A stretch of DNA of 64,000 nucleotides from Syngnathus acus (GCF_901709675.1 NC_051095.1:8585956-8649955), one strand, 5' to 3'. Shown: positions 10,860 to 23,190, counted from the stretch's first letter. A program made the numbers and translations. The notes: a model not told the origin generated them from the sequence alone.

Positions 10860-11697
10860 CACTCGTAACACCCAGCAGAGGATTCACCTTGCCTGCCCTT
10901 TCTCGTCCGTCTGTCCGTCTCGTTTTCACGCTGCAGATTGATTCAAATTAAACTGTCCTTCATGTTCTTATCGCACTCGGCCCTCTTAGAGACACGCAAA
11001 CAACACACACGCTAGGTGATTACACGCACAAACTGAGCCACACAAATCAATGTGTGTGTCCTTTCCCCTTTGGGTGTCAGCCACAATATTTGGATTTGTT
11101 AAATGAGTTGAAAATACAATTACATCGCCGCGTGACGGGCTGCGCATTTGGTACTGTACTTGGGCATTAAATGGTGACTTTCGACTTAATCCACCTTTTA
11201 ATACCAGCACTATCACAAATTAACAGAAAATGTAACAAATGTAAAATAAAAAGTGTAACTACAATGTGAATCTGTGTGTAACAGCCCACTCCAGAGTTTA
11301 TATTTGAAGGTAGATGCCAAAAGAAAAAGCGTTTTTCAAATTTAAATTATTTTTCTACTAAACAAGTCTACGGCCTGACTGAATGAAGCTCCTCACCTCA
11401 TATCAACATAGCTCCGTGGAACCAAGACATGCGTACACGAGTGCTGAATGCTAAAGATGTGTTTTGCTAGTCAACCTTGGCTTGCTCTAACCAACCAATC
11501 AGAGGACTAATTGATTCTGACGTCATTGTGGACCAGCTCGAGCAGCCAATAGATTTGCCACAAAATGAAGACTGCGGATGTTTAGAAATTTCATGAACAA
11601 ATACTATAATTCATATTGTAAATGTAGATCAGTGCTTCTGATCGTGCTTGGGTCATCAGTGAAGTCCTTACTGGCATGTGCGTGCCGGAACACTTAC
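10502..11697 (-). other. slit3: slit3 intron 11
   Basis: This 1,196-nt intron contains a (TG)n microsatellite at 10823-10857 and otherwise no recognisable feature. Confidence 0.85.
10823..10857 (+). repeat. (TG)n microsatellite
   Basis: About 17 TG dinucleotide units end in a TGCG interruption. Confidence 0.95.
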
Positions 11698-11769
11698 AGG
11701 GAGGTGAGCGAGCGGAGGCCGCTGAAGGCATCGGCGGCGATGTCGGAAATTTGGTTCTTACTCAAGTCT
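11698..11769 (-). CDS. slit3: slit3 exon 11: D2 leucine-rich repeat
   Basis: This 72-nt exon encodes one LRR, DLSKNQISDIAADAF then SGLRSLTSL. The minus-strand acceptor is TTCCACAG and the donor is GTAAGTG; phase is 2-2. SKNQISDIA.DAF and SLTSL are SLIT3-like (SLIT2 has SNNQISELAPDAF and SLNSL). Confidence 0.98.
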
Positions 11770-12307
11770 CTGTGGAAGGAGAGGGAGGGGGACAGTTAGT
11801 GCATTAGTGATACAGATGTCCTAGAACTGTCGCCGACAGCATACATCAGCAGAGGTCAAGGGAAGGCGCCTCGGTAAGGAGAAAACGAGAAAAGTAGGTG
11901 TAAGTAAATGAGCTGGCGGATGATGGACAGGCAGATGGGATGAAATGCGATGGCCGTGATGCAGAGAGAGAAAAAGAGCGAGAGGAAAAGCCCACGCGGT
12001 GGCATGTTTAGTTCACGTCCATGAAGACGGATTTATTATGGAACCCCCGGACGCCGGAGGATGATTGGGCGGCTGAGCGATGACCTCACGTCCTTGTGAG
12101 TGTCATTTGTGATGGTATCGGAGGATATAAACATGAGGAGTAAGGAGACCACATTTGGATCATATTTGGAAGTATTGGCACAGGAAGTGTTAATAGAAGC
12201 GCTCCTTGTGGTTCAATCGATGCAACCCATGAGAGTTTGAATGTATTCATGCAAGTTGAGAGAAGACTTTTAACAAAAAACTCCCAGCCCAGTGTGGAAA
12301 GACTCAC
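11770..12307 (-). other. slit3: slit3 intron 10
   Basis: This 538-nt intron holds a purine-rich stretch around 11930-12000. I see no gene or transposon. Confidence 0.85.
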
Positions 12308-12379
12308 ATCCTTTTGAGTTTCTTGTATAAAGAAAAGGCTCCAGGTGGGACACTTTTGATCAGGTTCTGCTCCAAACGA
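12308..12379 (-). CDS. slit3: slit3 exon 10: first leucine-rich repeat of D2
   Basis: This 72-nt exon encodes RLEQNLIKSVPPGAFSLY then KKLKR, with split Ile codons at both ends. The minus-strand acceptor is TCATTCCAG and the donor is GTGAGTC. It continues the frame from exon 9 (E-I-R-L-E-Q-N) and into exon 11 (K-R-I-D-L-S). Confidence 0.98.
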
Positions 12380-12432
12380 CTGGAATGACACAAAGCAAAG
12401 AGACATATATCAAGCGATGGTTAGATTTCCGC

Positions 12433-12545
12433 TGAGGATAAAGAATATATTGCTGCGAAGACTGTTAGATTGTCTGTCTACATGTGCTGCTGCAGCTGTG
12501 TTCAAACATCCATTCATCCTTCACGTCTATTTGTTAGCTTGGTGG
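12433..12545. mobile_element. Dispersed repeat copy, same family as 2783-3190
   Basis: It shares GAGGATAAAGAATA with 23078-23190 and ATTGTCTGTCTACATGTG plus TGCTGCAG with 2783-3190. Ends are not defined. It stops about 55 nt short of the exon 10 acceptor. Confidence 0.5.
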
Positions 12546-12913
12546 TGGACTTCAAGGCAAAGATGTGGTAGTTTTAAATACAAACTATATTTGGTTGCAG
12601 TTTACAGTGAAGCCTAAACTGATTCAAATGTTCTGTTGGATCTTGGTATATTGATGATGAGAAACATATTTGTAAAAACTGGTTTAGTTGTAGTTCTATT
12701 GGCTCACTTGTACGTAAATTTGCTTGGACTCAGCCCTCTCCCCAGGTGCCAGAATTTTACAATCCCCCCCGCATTTGTACTCGTTCCTCGTACGATTTTA
12801 CGATTATCACGATTTTAATTTTAGGGGTTTATAACTTTTTTGCGGAGCCCGCGAGATATACGTGCCCCCCCCAATGGCCTTGCTTCGGCAGTGGCCCCAT
12901 CTCATCCTCAAAT

Positions 12914-12960
12914 CAGCTGGGATAGGCGCCACCCCAAAGAGGACGAAGTGGAATGGATGG
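12914..12960 (+). mobile_element. Fish LINE/SINE-type 3' tail fragment
   Basis: AGCTGGGATAGGCGCCACC followed by GGACGAAGTGG and GGATGG is a degraded form of a tail (AGCTGGGATAGGCTCC...GGATAAGCGG...ATGGATGG) that I recognise from many teleost retroposons. Related tails lie at 20721-20754 and 27346-27420. Confidence 0.5.
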
Positions 12961-15212
12961 CTCATTTACTGCAGTACCAGTGATCCAAACCCGGGAAGCA
13001 GACCATCATGTGCACAGTAGTTTGTGGAAGGCAAGGCTCAACGATAATGATGCAAAAGTTGGCACGATGGATAAATGCATGTGTCACTGGCAACGTTGCA
13101 CTGATAATCTTTGTTTTCCATACACAATTTCTACAAAAACAAAGCATTTTGCACGCTACTTTCTCAAGCCAAGGGCCAAATGGCAATGTACTACATCTTC
13201 CCCCACACCCCACCCCCTCCCTCTTTACAACACTGATTACACTGGCAGGTTCGTTTGGAAAATACACTGTGGTCGAGTCGCATCCAGCTCATGTATTCTT
13301 AATGCCCGCTCGTTTGGAGGACATAAAGATGGAAGATGAGGGAGGAAAACCTGTGGAAGTGTGGAGAGGTGCCAAGGCGAGGACCAGGGTCAGCTGTCAC
13401 CATGATGAATGGGCTCCTAGCCGAGCCTCTTATCCTCCTACTCTTTAACCCGCACCCTGTTCTGCTCTTGACCCCTGTGCCTTTCGCATCCATCCATCCA
13501 TGCGGACATGTTTGCCATTATGGTTGGAGGTAGTAAAGAACAGCTGTAAGGTCTCATTGTTTCATTTGATGAGGATAATATCAATAAGTAAACTGCCCAG
13601 GGTATTCTACAAAGAGCTTTCAGTTGTGACGAATATGTACACAACAGACATGCGACTGAAGGCAGATTTACTTATCAAGGTGAAAAAACAAATGTCGCTG
13701 TGACATGAAAAACTAATAAAAGATGAAATCTGGATTGAACGCATTACTGAGAGAGGATTTCATTATCAAGCCAGTTCTCTCTCTGCTAAGGTTTAATTGA
13801 TGCTGTCTACAATTAATTAATTTATAATGCGCAACGCTGGGATTAACAGAATGAATGTTGGCACCCAATTAACCATCTGACCATTTATGAACTGACAAAA
13901 CAAGACAAATATTTTCATGGTGATTTCATCATTAATGTGGCGCATAACAAGTCTAATTTAAACTATTTTCAATGAAGTTGTTCTTTTCAATTGATTTTGC
14001 TGATTTAAGAAGTTTTCTGTTCAGGCACTGGGTATCCCATAAAAAAAAAAAAAAGGGCTTTAATTTATGGCAACAAAACATTTTAGGGGACCTTAAAATT
14101 CCTGAGTTCCCTTGCTTGTTTCCTGGCCAGTGTCACATTCTCGAAAACATATCTTCACTTTAATAAAGCACTTTGGCATCATTGTCAACCTGTAATTCAT
14201 ACAAGGGCATCGGCATTATTAAAGAGGTGCAGATATTGATAAGGGCAACGTATAAGCGCTAGTTAAATGAAATTCTCCTTTGCGGGAGGCGACACAAGGT
14301 TGAGACAAAGGCACTTAGAGGCTTAAGAGAATAGAACAGGAAGCCACTTTACAGGCACAATGAAAAAATCTTTAAGGCTGAGGTGACGATTAGCTGATGA
14401 TTGAAACACGGAGGACATTGACTTGCCTGTGCGCGCACAGGTAATGGTACACACACATTTGGCAGCAATCCATACCGCCAGCAGGAAGAAATTTGACATT
14501 GACCCAACTGATGTATTGGGAAAGATTTGCAAGTCAACCTAAATGCAGAGTAGACGAAAACAAAGCCATACATTCCCATTAATTTATTTTTTTGGGGCTT
14601 GTTTGTTAAAATCCATGCAACATCTACAAGGCCTCTTTAAAGCCTGGTTTGGCCAAACATCCCCATTATTTTAAAGTTCATTTTTATTGTGTGTACACAT
14701 CACGATTGGATTATTTAAGTCATTTTTTCAAACGTAAAAGGACTTCGATTAACTATCGAACAATGTGTGTGTGTCTAATAGAAGCACGGAATGAAAATAA
14801 TTGCCTCTACAAAGAAAATAAAGTTCAATTTGCACTTAACTATTCATTTAACAATATCAGTATTATAGTTTGCAATGGTGTTCAACTGCACTGCATCATA
14901 GGCAGAATGTCAACAGCTCTTAAAACTCAAAACTGAGATTTATTTATTATTTACCTTGTATTTTTTTCCATGAAGCTTTTATGTTGGATTTGGCAGGTGT
15001 TTGGGAAAGATACAATCCACAGGAGGACAGAGTGGATATACACTATACGGTCGGATAAAAGTCTGACTTTCACTTCAACTTTATAAAAGTTTTTTTTTTT
15101 TCTTTTTGAATACAGTTTAAATTGAGTTGAAAACCCCTCCCGGGAGAAGTAAACATACACCCCAAAACGTGACTATAAGCTAAATGTCAACTAAAGTCAA
15201 CGGCAGCCTTAC

Positions 15213-15357
15213 ATCTCGACGATGCCCTCCGGGAGGTTGGCGGGTATTTCGGACAGACTTTTGCGGCGACAGTCCACAATGTTGTTGTTGCACGTGCAGC
15301 TGGGCGGGCACACTGCCACCAGTGGCTCGCATGTCCGCGACTCCACGTGGGTGGGGC
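15213..15357 (-). CDS. slit3: slit3 exon 9: linker and LRRNT cap of D2
   Basis: This 145-nt exon encodes the linker [14 protein letters not shown], then [15 protein letters not shown] with LRRNT spacing (C-x3-C-x-C-x6-C), and ends [15 protein letters not shown] plus a split Ile. The minus-strand acceptor is TTGGTCTCCAG and the donor is GTAAGGC. It enters in phase 1 after the exon 8 LRRCT and leaves in phase 2. [10 protein letters not shown] is typical of SLIT3 (SLIT2 has PTNLPETITE). It begins domain D2, the Robo ligand module. Confidence 0.98.
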
Positions 15358-16814
15358 CTGGAGACCAATACAGACAATTAAAATCTGAGAAATAAACGAT
15401 GGGAAACGACTGCAATAATAAGAGTGCGAGTAATGCGATTCCAATGTTCTTCTAATCAGTCCCATTTGGATACCAACATACAATTGTTTTAACAAGCAAT
15501 AGCAAAATTATTATGATGTTTTACCCTCGTTTGGCCCAATTTGAATACAAATGTAAACAAACGCATTAAGCTATGGAAACGATAAGAAGTAGAGCAGTTG
15601 TGAGATATAATGTGCCGATCAATGTTTTTAAGTATTCCAAGTTGGCCCAATACAATCACACGAAGGAATGGAAGCACTCTGACCAATAAAATGCAATTGT
15701 GAGATATAATGCTGATGTTTTTCACCTTACAATTCTGATAAATTCCCTGAAATGAAAATTAAAAGCATAGAAAATGAAAGGTGCTTTACAAGGAAAGTTA
15801 TTTTATTTGAAAAGTTGAGAAAAAAATTAATGCAGATAGGTTCAACCAGCGTGAGAAATAGACCTAACGTGAGGAGTCCTGATCAGGGCAATGGAGGCCG
15901 AAGCTATGAGGCTACAGTCTAATAAAGAGAAATCCGCCTGAAAGTCTATTAGCGGCGAGCTGAATCAGACGCCTCTAAACAGCGATAAGAAAAAAAAAAA
16001 GCTTTTCTTCGAGGAGACTTTTGGCTGAACACGCTCTTTTCTGCATGCTGTCACATTAGAATAGACACCTTCATGCTGATCTGTCCGAGCTCTGCACGAT
16101 AACACGGTGTGTAATAAGGAGACAAGGACGCTGTGCTGTGTGCGTGCAGGATTCAAGTCAAGAGTTCAGCTCAGCCCAAGATTATGCATTTGGGAGTATT
16201 TTTAACTCACTTTGCAAAAGTCTTCGGCCATGACTTTCGAGATATTTTTTTAGGAAGGCACTGTACACTGACATTTTAGAAATTCAAAAAGTTATAAATC
16301 CACGTTACTACCATTAAAGAAGCATATTGCATTTATTTAGGGAGGAAAAAAGCAAGTACAGTAATTTATTACTATACAGATATTTTTAATTATTTTTTAA
16401 AACTACTTCTGATTTGGGATTTTTTCTGTGGGGGTATCTTTTGTTTGTTTTTTTCAGATTTGGAGGAATTTTTAGGGGGGTTATTTTTTTCTGTGTGATT
16501 TTCTTCAAGAAAACTTGGTAAACAAACACTAAATAAATCAGAAACAATGCACGAAAACTGAAAACTCCCTAAAACAAACAATTATTCTAAAAAATTGAAA
16601 AAAAACAACACCTTTTCAAGTGAAGGCAATGCATGTCTGTACATTAAAAATGCATTGAAAAAAAATTTTTTTAGCCCACAATACTCCTAAAATATGCGAT
16701 TAGATGAACGCTAGGGTCTCACTGTACGACTTTTTTCATCATAACTCTTATATGGGACGCAGGCGCTCCTAACATTAATGCTGCTGTATTGACGTCACAT
16801 GCACACAAACTCAC
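15358..16814 (-). other. slit3: slit3 intron 8
   Basis: This 1,457-nt intron has no gene or clear transposon. A non-repetitive, mixed-composition block at 15855-15975 with TAAT and TATTAG motifs stands out from the A-rich surroundings. Low-complexity T/G/A runs lie at 16380-16510. Confidence 0.8.
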
Positions 16815-16978
16815 CACTGCAGACAAAATCCTTCTTCTGTACGTCGGGCACATTCAGGCCCCTCATGTGGGCGGGGGCCATGCACTGAGTGAAAGGTGCC
16901 AGGCCGCGCCTCGCTCGCAGCCAATCAGAGAGCCAGGACAGGTGACAGTCGCAATGAAGGTTGTTGGAGTGGAGACGC
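16815..16978 (-). CDS. slit3: slit3 exon 8: last D1 repeat and LRRCT cap
   Basis: This 164-nt exon encodes [20 protein letters not shown], then [19 protein letters not shown] and KKDFVCSG. It contains the CxC...C...C cysteines of the LRR C-terminal cap that closes domain D1. The minus-strand acceptor is TATCTCCAG and the donor is GTGAGTT. Phase is 2 in, 1 out. The APAHMRG.NV.DVQKK wording is that of Slit family D1 and is closest to SLIT3 (APVHLRGFNVADVQKK). Confidence 0.98.
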
Positions 16979-17369
16979 CTGGAGATAAGCAAGTAGAAAA
17001 AAAAACCTGCAAATTTTGACAATTACGATAAGATGTCTGTGCTAATTGCTAACATGTTTCTCATCCAGCCGAGAAAGGTGGAGGCTTCACTTTTATCTCT
17101 GAACATAATCTTAATCTCAAACTGAGATTAAACAGTTACTTCAGATGCGATCCTGACCACTATTCGGTCTTGTTTTTGTCGTTACTTTGACATATATCTT
17201 GACAAAAAAGTGCTGTCTCCGCTTTATAGTCAGAAACCGATGTATATGGCGAAATCAACCCATGTTTAAGAATGGAAAATAATAGAGACAAGTTTTTCTT
17301 TTTATACAAGTAAAAGAAAAAAGTATATTTTTGTTACGTTCTGTGCTAAAATTGTGTCTGTCGATATTA

Positions 17370-17490
17370 GTCAAGTTGTGTTTATTTATACAGCCCTTAA
17401 TCACAGATACGTCTCAAAGGGCTTCACATGCCCACATTCTCAACATCCCCTGATCATAGCCTCCAGGAGGGCAAGGGGGAAAAACTCAAA
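17370..17490 (+). mobile_element. Teleost interspersed repeat fragment
   Basis: The blocks GTGTTTATTTATACAGCCC, TCTCAAAGGGCTTCACATGC, CCTCCAGGAGGGCAAGG and AAAACTCAAA follow the order of a very common fish retroelement-derived repeat (TTTATATAGC...TCTCAAAGGGCTTCACA...GGGCAAGG). The exact family is not named because I cannot search a library. Confidence 0.55.
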
Positions 17491-18729
17491 ACAAAAGATT
17501 AATTTTCTTTATTTCAATTAATTCCTTAGTTATCTTTTTAATTTGATGTCAATCAGCAGGTGGGTCAGAATTTAGGAACAGCTGTAAATGCGATGCAGTG
17601 CAGCTCTACGTAGTACTTCAACAGCAATAATCATGTTGTAAAATGACTATCAATATTATTATTGGGCAAAAATCAACCGTGTGTTTGAAATGAGAATCTC
17701 CTGTAACATTGCACAAACGAGACGGAACACAGTGAGAAAAATCAAGCCGATGATATGATTTTCCAATTAACACCTGACATCATGTGCAACTAATGTCCAT
17801 ACGAGACAATCATGTGTCTGTCGTCTAAGTGGCACTTACGCCACTAAATCCCGTAGAAAACGAGCTCCTGGTGAGCTAATGTTCAGTGTTGGGTGCATTA
17901 AGGGATTTTTTTTTTACCACAAAGCTGAGAGACTCCACGGGCGGACACCTTAAGAGTCACAAGGGGGCGGGAGGAGGAGAGCGGAAAAATGGCAGGATGT
18001 CTTGTCAGCGTATTATATGCCGGCCGGGATATCTGGCCTTTCACAAGACAGGCCTCCCTTTGTAATAAAGCCGAGGACAAATCCTGTTATGGAACAGAGA
18101 TGGGCTCATTGATGCTAGCAGCGGGGGTAGTAGGTTTTAATACCGCGCTCCCATTATAAATCCAGTTTATAGTCAAACTCCCGCCTGGATATCACCGCGT
18201 TTCGGCCCACCCCTGGTTACAGCCTTAATTACTGACAAGTAGGATTAAAACACGGGGCACAATGCTCTGTGTGTGTACGCATGTTGAGCTTCTGTGGTGC
18301 CTGCTGGATTTGTGGACACTTGATTGGCTTTATTGTGCTCAGTGTAACTAAGGTCAGAATTGCATGTGTGTGTTTTTGGTGACTTGGCCAGAAGTGTGTT
18401 TGTTTGTGTTGACATGCCAGAAGTGTATATCTGCATGTTGTGTGTGTCCTCGAGCCACAAGGGCACATTTTTATTACCGTTAAATCAAATTTAGCGAGTG
18501 TCGTTTATTTGAATTATGTAATGAGACTTCAAGTCAAGAGGTGACTAACAGCGTTGCCTCAACAGATTCAAATTGGTATCAACACCGGTTCATCACAAAT
18601 AGTATCTCCTGCTAATTTTCCATTTACAGGACATCATTAGTATCAATGCTAACTCCCATTCTTTGGCAGGTTTTTCTTTGTTGCTTGCTTAAAAGCCACA
18701 ACGCCAAATCCTTCAAAAAGAATCCAGAA

Positions 18730-19049
18730 CAGGGGGTATCAAACTCATTTTTTTCACGGGCCGCATTGTAGTCATAGCTTCTTTCGGAGGGCCATTATAT
18801 ATAAATGTATGAGCACCTCATATTATATACAGTAAAAGCTACAAAACAAACTGACAAATAATTCGTTTTCAAATCAGACGAGTAAAAACTGGTCAAATAT
18901 TTAAACAAAAAAAGATATTATTAAAAGTGAAGACAATTTGCAATTCTAGTAATGACACACGAATTTGATGCACAATTTGTCTTCGCGGGCCACATAAAAT
19001 GATGTGGCGGGCCGTATCTGGCCCCCGGGCCTTGAGTTTGACACCTGTG
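18730..19049. mobile_element. Nonautonomous hAT-like element (TIR CAGGGGTNTCAAACTC)
   Basis: The left end CAGGGGGTATCAAACTC and the right end GAGTTTGACACCTGTG are imperfect inverted repeats. Inside, CGGGCCGC and CGGGCCAC motifs sit near the two ends, which is typical of a widespread fish/vertebrate hAT-type MITE. Flanking octamers ATCCAGAA and ATCTAGAG agree at six of eight positions and may be a worn 8-bp target duplication. No transposase is encoded; it is about 320 bp long. Confidence 0.7.
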
Positions 19050-20445
19050 ATCTAGAGCATTTCTAGAATTATCTTTTTACTAAGAAATACTCGATAGCGA
19101 CTCCTTGGCAGAGGGAATGACTGAATGAGAAGACAGCAGAGTATTGACATGCAAACGCTGATGGTAAAGGACGCTGAAGCTGAGGCAGGAGGCAGTCACT
19201 CCGTCAGGCGGCTTTGACAGACAAGAGAAGCGGCGCGCGAGGCCTTCTGATTAAAAGATATTGGATATTGGTGATTCGCCACTCAATCTGCCATCAACTT
19301 GTAGAGCTGCGCAGCAACCCGAAATCCAATTTTGTGAGGCTGATTTGAAGTGGTGGGACGAGCGCACGTGCACACAAACACGAGCGTTTTGTGATTGGTT
19401 GGGGGACGGGAGCTGCCGTTCAAATTTGAGCAGAAAAATGGTCTTGAAGCACAAGTGGATTTGGGGAATCTGTCCTGTGCTGTGTAGGTTTTGCTACACA
19501 ACATAATAGCTAGCAAAAAAGAAAAGCTTTTCTCCAGGGGATCAAATCCTTACATCACCTCTACTCTAAAGAAACTACAACACCTTGGTCAATAAAATAG
19601 AAACATTCACACATGTAATTTAGCCACAAATTGTTAGCCGACAGTTATTTTTTGACTGTCACAATAGCAATGAAAAACACTACAAACGTGATAAAATTGT
19701 ATTTTTAAGGACAGTTGCACCCGCGAATAAAAAAAAACAAGAATGAGCCAATAGGTGATTAATTGAATGTGGAACCACAATGAGCGGGGGTCCATTGAAA
19801 TCCGCAAAGGTTGATCTGAGGCTTCTCGACCACTGGTTCAAGTGCCTTTCAGCGCACCCCAATAAAGAGCAAGTCTTCAAAACTTTTGCAAAAACGTATT
19901 TGATGCATCTCAGCACAACATTATGATTAATATCACGTTTCTGAAATATTTTGAATTAAGCAGAAACATCTTTTTTTTTTAATCCATTTGAGGGGGCGGC
20001 CATTATGCCTTGTACTGCCACTTGCTGGCAACAATTGCTGTCAAAAAAAGAACATTGGGTCCTGATCCACCAGTTGAGAATTACTGTTCTGGGCCCTTCT
20101 TGTTTGCTGAATTAGTTGTGGTTCTTGTTTACCACCCCGATTTTACTATTCGCTAGCTATAATACTGCTTATACAACCATAAAATATGTTCTCCAAATTA
20201 ATTACAAGATTAGGGCCAATATACCGTTGCTCTTTTGATATACACTGAATGACTATGAGTGGAACAACATGTATTTACAAGGTCAACAAAAGATTTTAAT
20301 GAGATCTCGAGTACTGTTACAGAAACGCAAACTTTCATGTCTGAATTCAAATTCACGAGTAAATCTGTTCGTGCATTCTCACCGAGGTTTCCATTACTAG
20401 TCCATGCACCTGACTCATGCACGTGTGTGTGTGTTTTGTACTCAC

Positions 20446-20517
20446 AGTGTCCGCAACTTGGGCATGTGGTTGAAGCTGGACAGCGGGATGAGGGTGATGT
20501 TGTTGTTGTTGAGAGTG
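20446..20517 (-). CDS. slit3: slit3 exon 7: D1 leucine-rich repeat
   Basis: This 72-nt exon encodes [15 protein letters not shown] then NHMPKLRTL, one LRR with the Asn-rich turn typical of Slit D1. The minus-strand acceptor is TCTGTGCAG and the donor is GTGAGTA; phase is 2-2. The flanking exons join it at split Leu codons. Confidence 0.98.
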
Positions 20518-20720
20518 CTGCACAGAGAAAAAGCAGGAGAGCGAGAGAGGGTGAGAGAGGAAAAACAGATTCATTAGCCGAGTTCCAGGAAGCCTGCGCT
20601 GATGCACATCACAATAAATGTCATTCCAATCCACACTAATCCCAATGGAGACAAAACATACAAATAATCCTCAAAGTGCAGTTTCCCCAAAGCGGCAATT
20701 TCAACACAAACAAAAAATTA

Positions 20721-20754
20721 TATCCATCCATCCATTATCTGTACCGCTTATCTT
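20721..20754 (-). mobile_element. Fish retroposon 3' tail fragment
   Basis: Read on the minus strand it gives TAAGCGGTACAGATAATGG followed by ATGGATGGATA. It is the same kind of tail as 12914-12960, in the opposite orientation. Confidence 0.45.
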
Positions 20755-21718
20755 AATCAATGAATAATATATTTGAACTTTATTGGCGTAGTTCTTGTTT
20801 TTAATTGTAAAGATACAAATTCTTAATTTTATGTTTTGACGTTTCTAGTCAAATTAAAAATCTTGAAAATGCAGGAGTGTTTATCTAAAAAAAAATATAT
20901 TTAACCAAAGAAACCTCTCTAAAACAACCAATTTTTCTTGAAAATATTTCCTGTCTTGAAATCTTACATTTTATCTTCTAAGAACTCACCACCTTTCTTG
21001 AAAAAACTAAGTTGGCCTTCATCACAAACAAACGGACACTAGTGGCCTCACAAACATTTTCGCAGGTTTTCATGCCTGAATATAAAATTAGACAACGGGA
21101 GAAAGTAGAGGAAGCTACGCAAAGACATAAAGCTGTTCCATCAAAGCAACTCAGTGGGGACCAAAAGGCTTTTTTGTGCTTTTTTCCAAGGCACTGAAAG
21201 CTCATAAGATGGTCTTTTTACAACATAACACTCAGGGGATGGCCAAATACATCCAAAAAGCACCTTGTGTATATATGCTCAGGAAAAATATACTGCAGCA
21301 AAACACAGAAGACAAAGGTATAATACTGTATCACGGCCATCACACCAAAAAAGCATTCAAAGTATTTACATGTGTTTTTTTAAGGTTAAAAACTCAACAA
21401 TTACAGCTCTAGTATATTGCGCAACAAACTAGGGAAAGCCAGCATGTGATTTGGGAAAAAATAGTAACAATTTAATATATATGAGATCTGTGTAATTAAA
21501 CGAGAAGGTTCATAGTGTAATCAATGATTTTAAATAGTTTTTACATGTGTTTCAAGAATGTATTTTAAAAATCATATATCTGTAAAATTGTTAAAACCAG
21601 TGTATTTCCAAGTGTTCTAATGTGTTCGTTGCGTAACAAAGGTATTATAGTGTGGTGAAACTGCTAAAATCTGACAAAAATAATAAATGTTGCAAGGTCA
21701 ACATAAAATTAGTATAAC

Positions 21719-21786
21719 TTGGTATTTGCTTCCTTTCTTCAGTGTAATAAATGAGGTTGGCATTTGCTTCCTTTCTTCAATGTAAT
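21719..21786 (+). repeat. Two-copy direct repeat, 38-bp period
   Basis: TTGGYATTTGCTTCCTTTCT followed by TCARTGTAAT occurs at 21719-21748 and 21757-21786, differing at two positions. Confidence 0.85.
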
Positions 21787-23077
21787 GTGCAAAACGTGTT
21801 ATAACATGGTCATTAAAATTGCCCTGTTTGTTAGTTATAAAATATAAATAAAAACAGTATGTCACTTCTACCTGATGTCCACTTTCCTGTGGATGAAGCA
21901 ATTCATAAAAGTTGATGCATTGTGCATTTTTTTTTACAAATTCTATTTCTTGTGACAAATATTGGCAGAAGCACAATCAAAGCATTCATTTCAAATTGTC
22001 AAAAACAGCCAAAAGGTTTTGACAAACATCAAAACACCCCACAGCGATCGCTCGCTTTGGTTTGTTTGTAGCTAATGTTGTCACAAGTGGTCCAAATGGA
22101 CTCATTACGCGGGAGTTTCCGTGTTTACGCTAACACCCACTCATCCCCAAAATACACCGTGCGCTCCGCACTGTTGATCTTACTACTTGTCGTTCTCTTT
22201 AATTCACTCGTCCTTCCGACTCACTTTCCACATTCTCCCGGCCGGTGTAGCCTCCGTGGCCTTGGTGGAGGGATTGAGTTTCACACTCGGTCACTTTCAA
22301 ATACACACGCACACATAAATTGGTCTGCCCTGTCAGGGGTGATTCCACCCAGTCTATATAATTTAATTGTGGAATAACAAACCCACCACCCAGCCCCCAC
22401 TACAATTTCCCTGTCAAGTTTCTCCTGCTACCACTACATTTAAACATCTCTGCCTTAAGGCTGTTGCCAGTGGTCCGAATTAGTCAAAAACAAACACCGA
22501 AGCTCATTTATATATTACGTTTCACCTCAGACGGCACTTTAAATGCATCACATTCTGACTGGCTCACGTTTTGTTTGTGTTCTCGCAAAAAGAATTAAGT
22601 GCGAGTTGTATGTGCGGTTGGTGGAAAGTACACAAAGGTTTCTGGGTGGAAATAAAATTACTGTTGAATCGTTTGTGTTGATTCCACTGAGGCAGGATCA
22701 TATTTTGTGTATACGAGCACATTTGAACCGCTGGCTTTGGTTTAAAAAAGGAAAGAGCAATAAAAAATAAAACAGTTTGAAAAACAAAAATGCTAACGTG
22801 TTACTAGTATAGGATAAACTCTGAACATTTTGAATACCCGTTTCAATGCTAGTGTCGCATTTCTCAGATACAATCAGTTCAACTTTCCATCAATGATGTC
22901 ATTTTGTTCCTCCTTCCTTTGTACTTGTTGAGTGTGGCGCCCCCCTCCGTATGCAGCACTTTGCCTCATTTGCAATTAATACAATTGCTGTTCCTTTTAG
23001 TTTGTGTGTCTTAGCCACCTGGGTGCAGTATAATACCGAAGAATTTAACAACTGCATTCATGCTAGTCATTTTCAGC

Positions 23078-23190
23078 AGAGGATAAAGAATACATGACAA
23101 CATGCATTGCTGAATTGTCTATCTACACATGTTGCTCCACTGTTAGTGTTTCAATAGCCGTTGCCTAAGGCAGTATAAAACTGCTAACAC
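23078..23190. mobile_element. Dispersed repeat copy, same family as 2783-3190
   Basis: It shares GAGGATAAAGAATA with 12433-12545 and AATTGTCTATCTACACATG plus TTGCTCCACTGT with the copy at 3060-3120. The following segment (AACACTTTTA) is unique to this copy. Boundaries are approximate. Confidence 0.5.

Larger units (their letters stand above)
12380..15212 (-). other. slit3: slit3 intron 9
   Basis: This 2,833-nt intron carries a repeat-family copy at 12433-12545 just upstream of the exon 10 acceptor and a short fish-type repeat tail at 12914-12960. An AT-rich block with many homeodomain-like ATTA cores lies at 13740-13990. Open frames at 12953-13533 and 14323-14579 overlap on both strands and show no domain. 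Confidence 0.8.
16979..20445 (-). other. slit3: slit3 intron 7
   Basis: This 3,467-nt intron contains a teleost interspersed repeat at 17370-17490 and a 320-bp hAT-like nonautonomous element at 18730-19049. The segment 20055-20095 (GTTGAGAATTACTG) resembles the terminus of another hAT-type element, but its partner end was not found. I see no gene. Confidence 0.8.

Noticed and set aside
15184-15381. Plus-strand open frame over exon 9
   Set aside because: Shadow of the LRRNT-coding exon on the opposite strand.
20055-20095. hAT-like terminus GTTGAGAATTACTG
   Set aside because: No partner end or target duplication could be located, so it is mentioned only in the intron entry.
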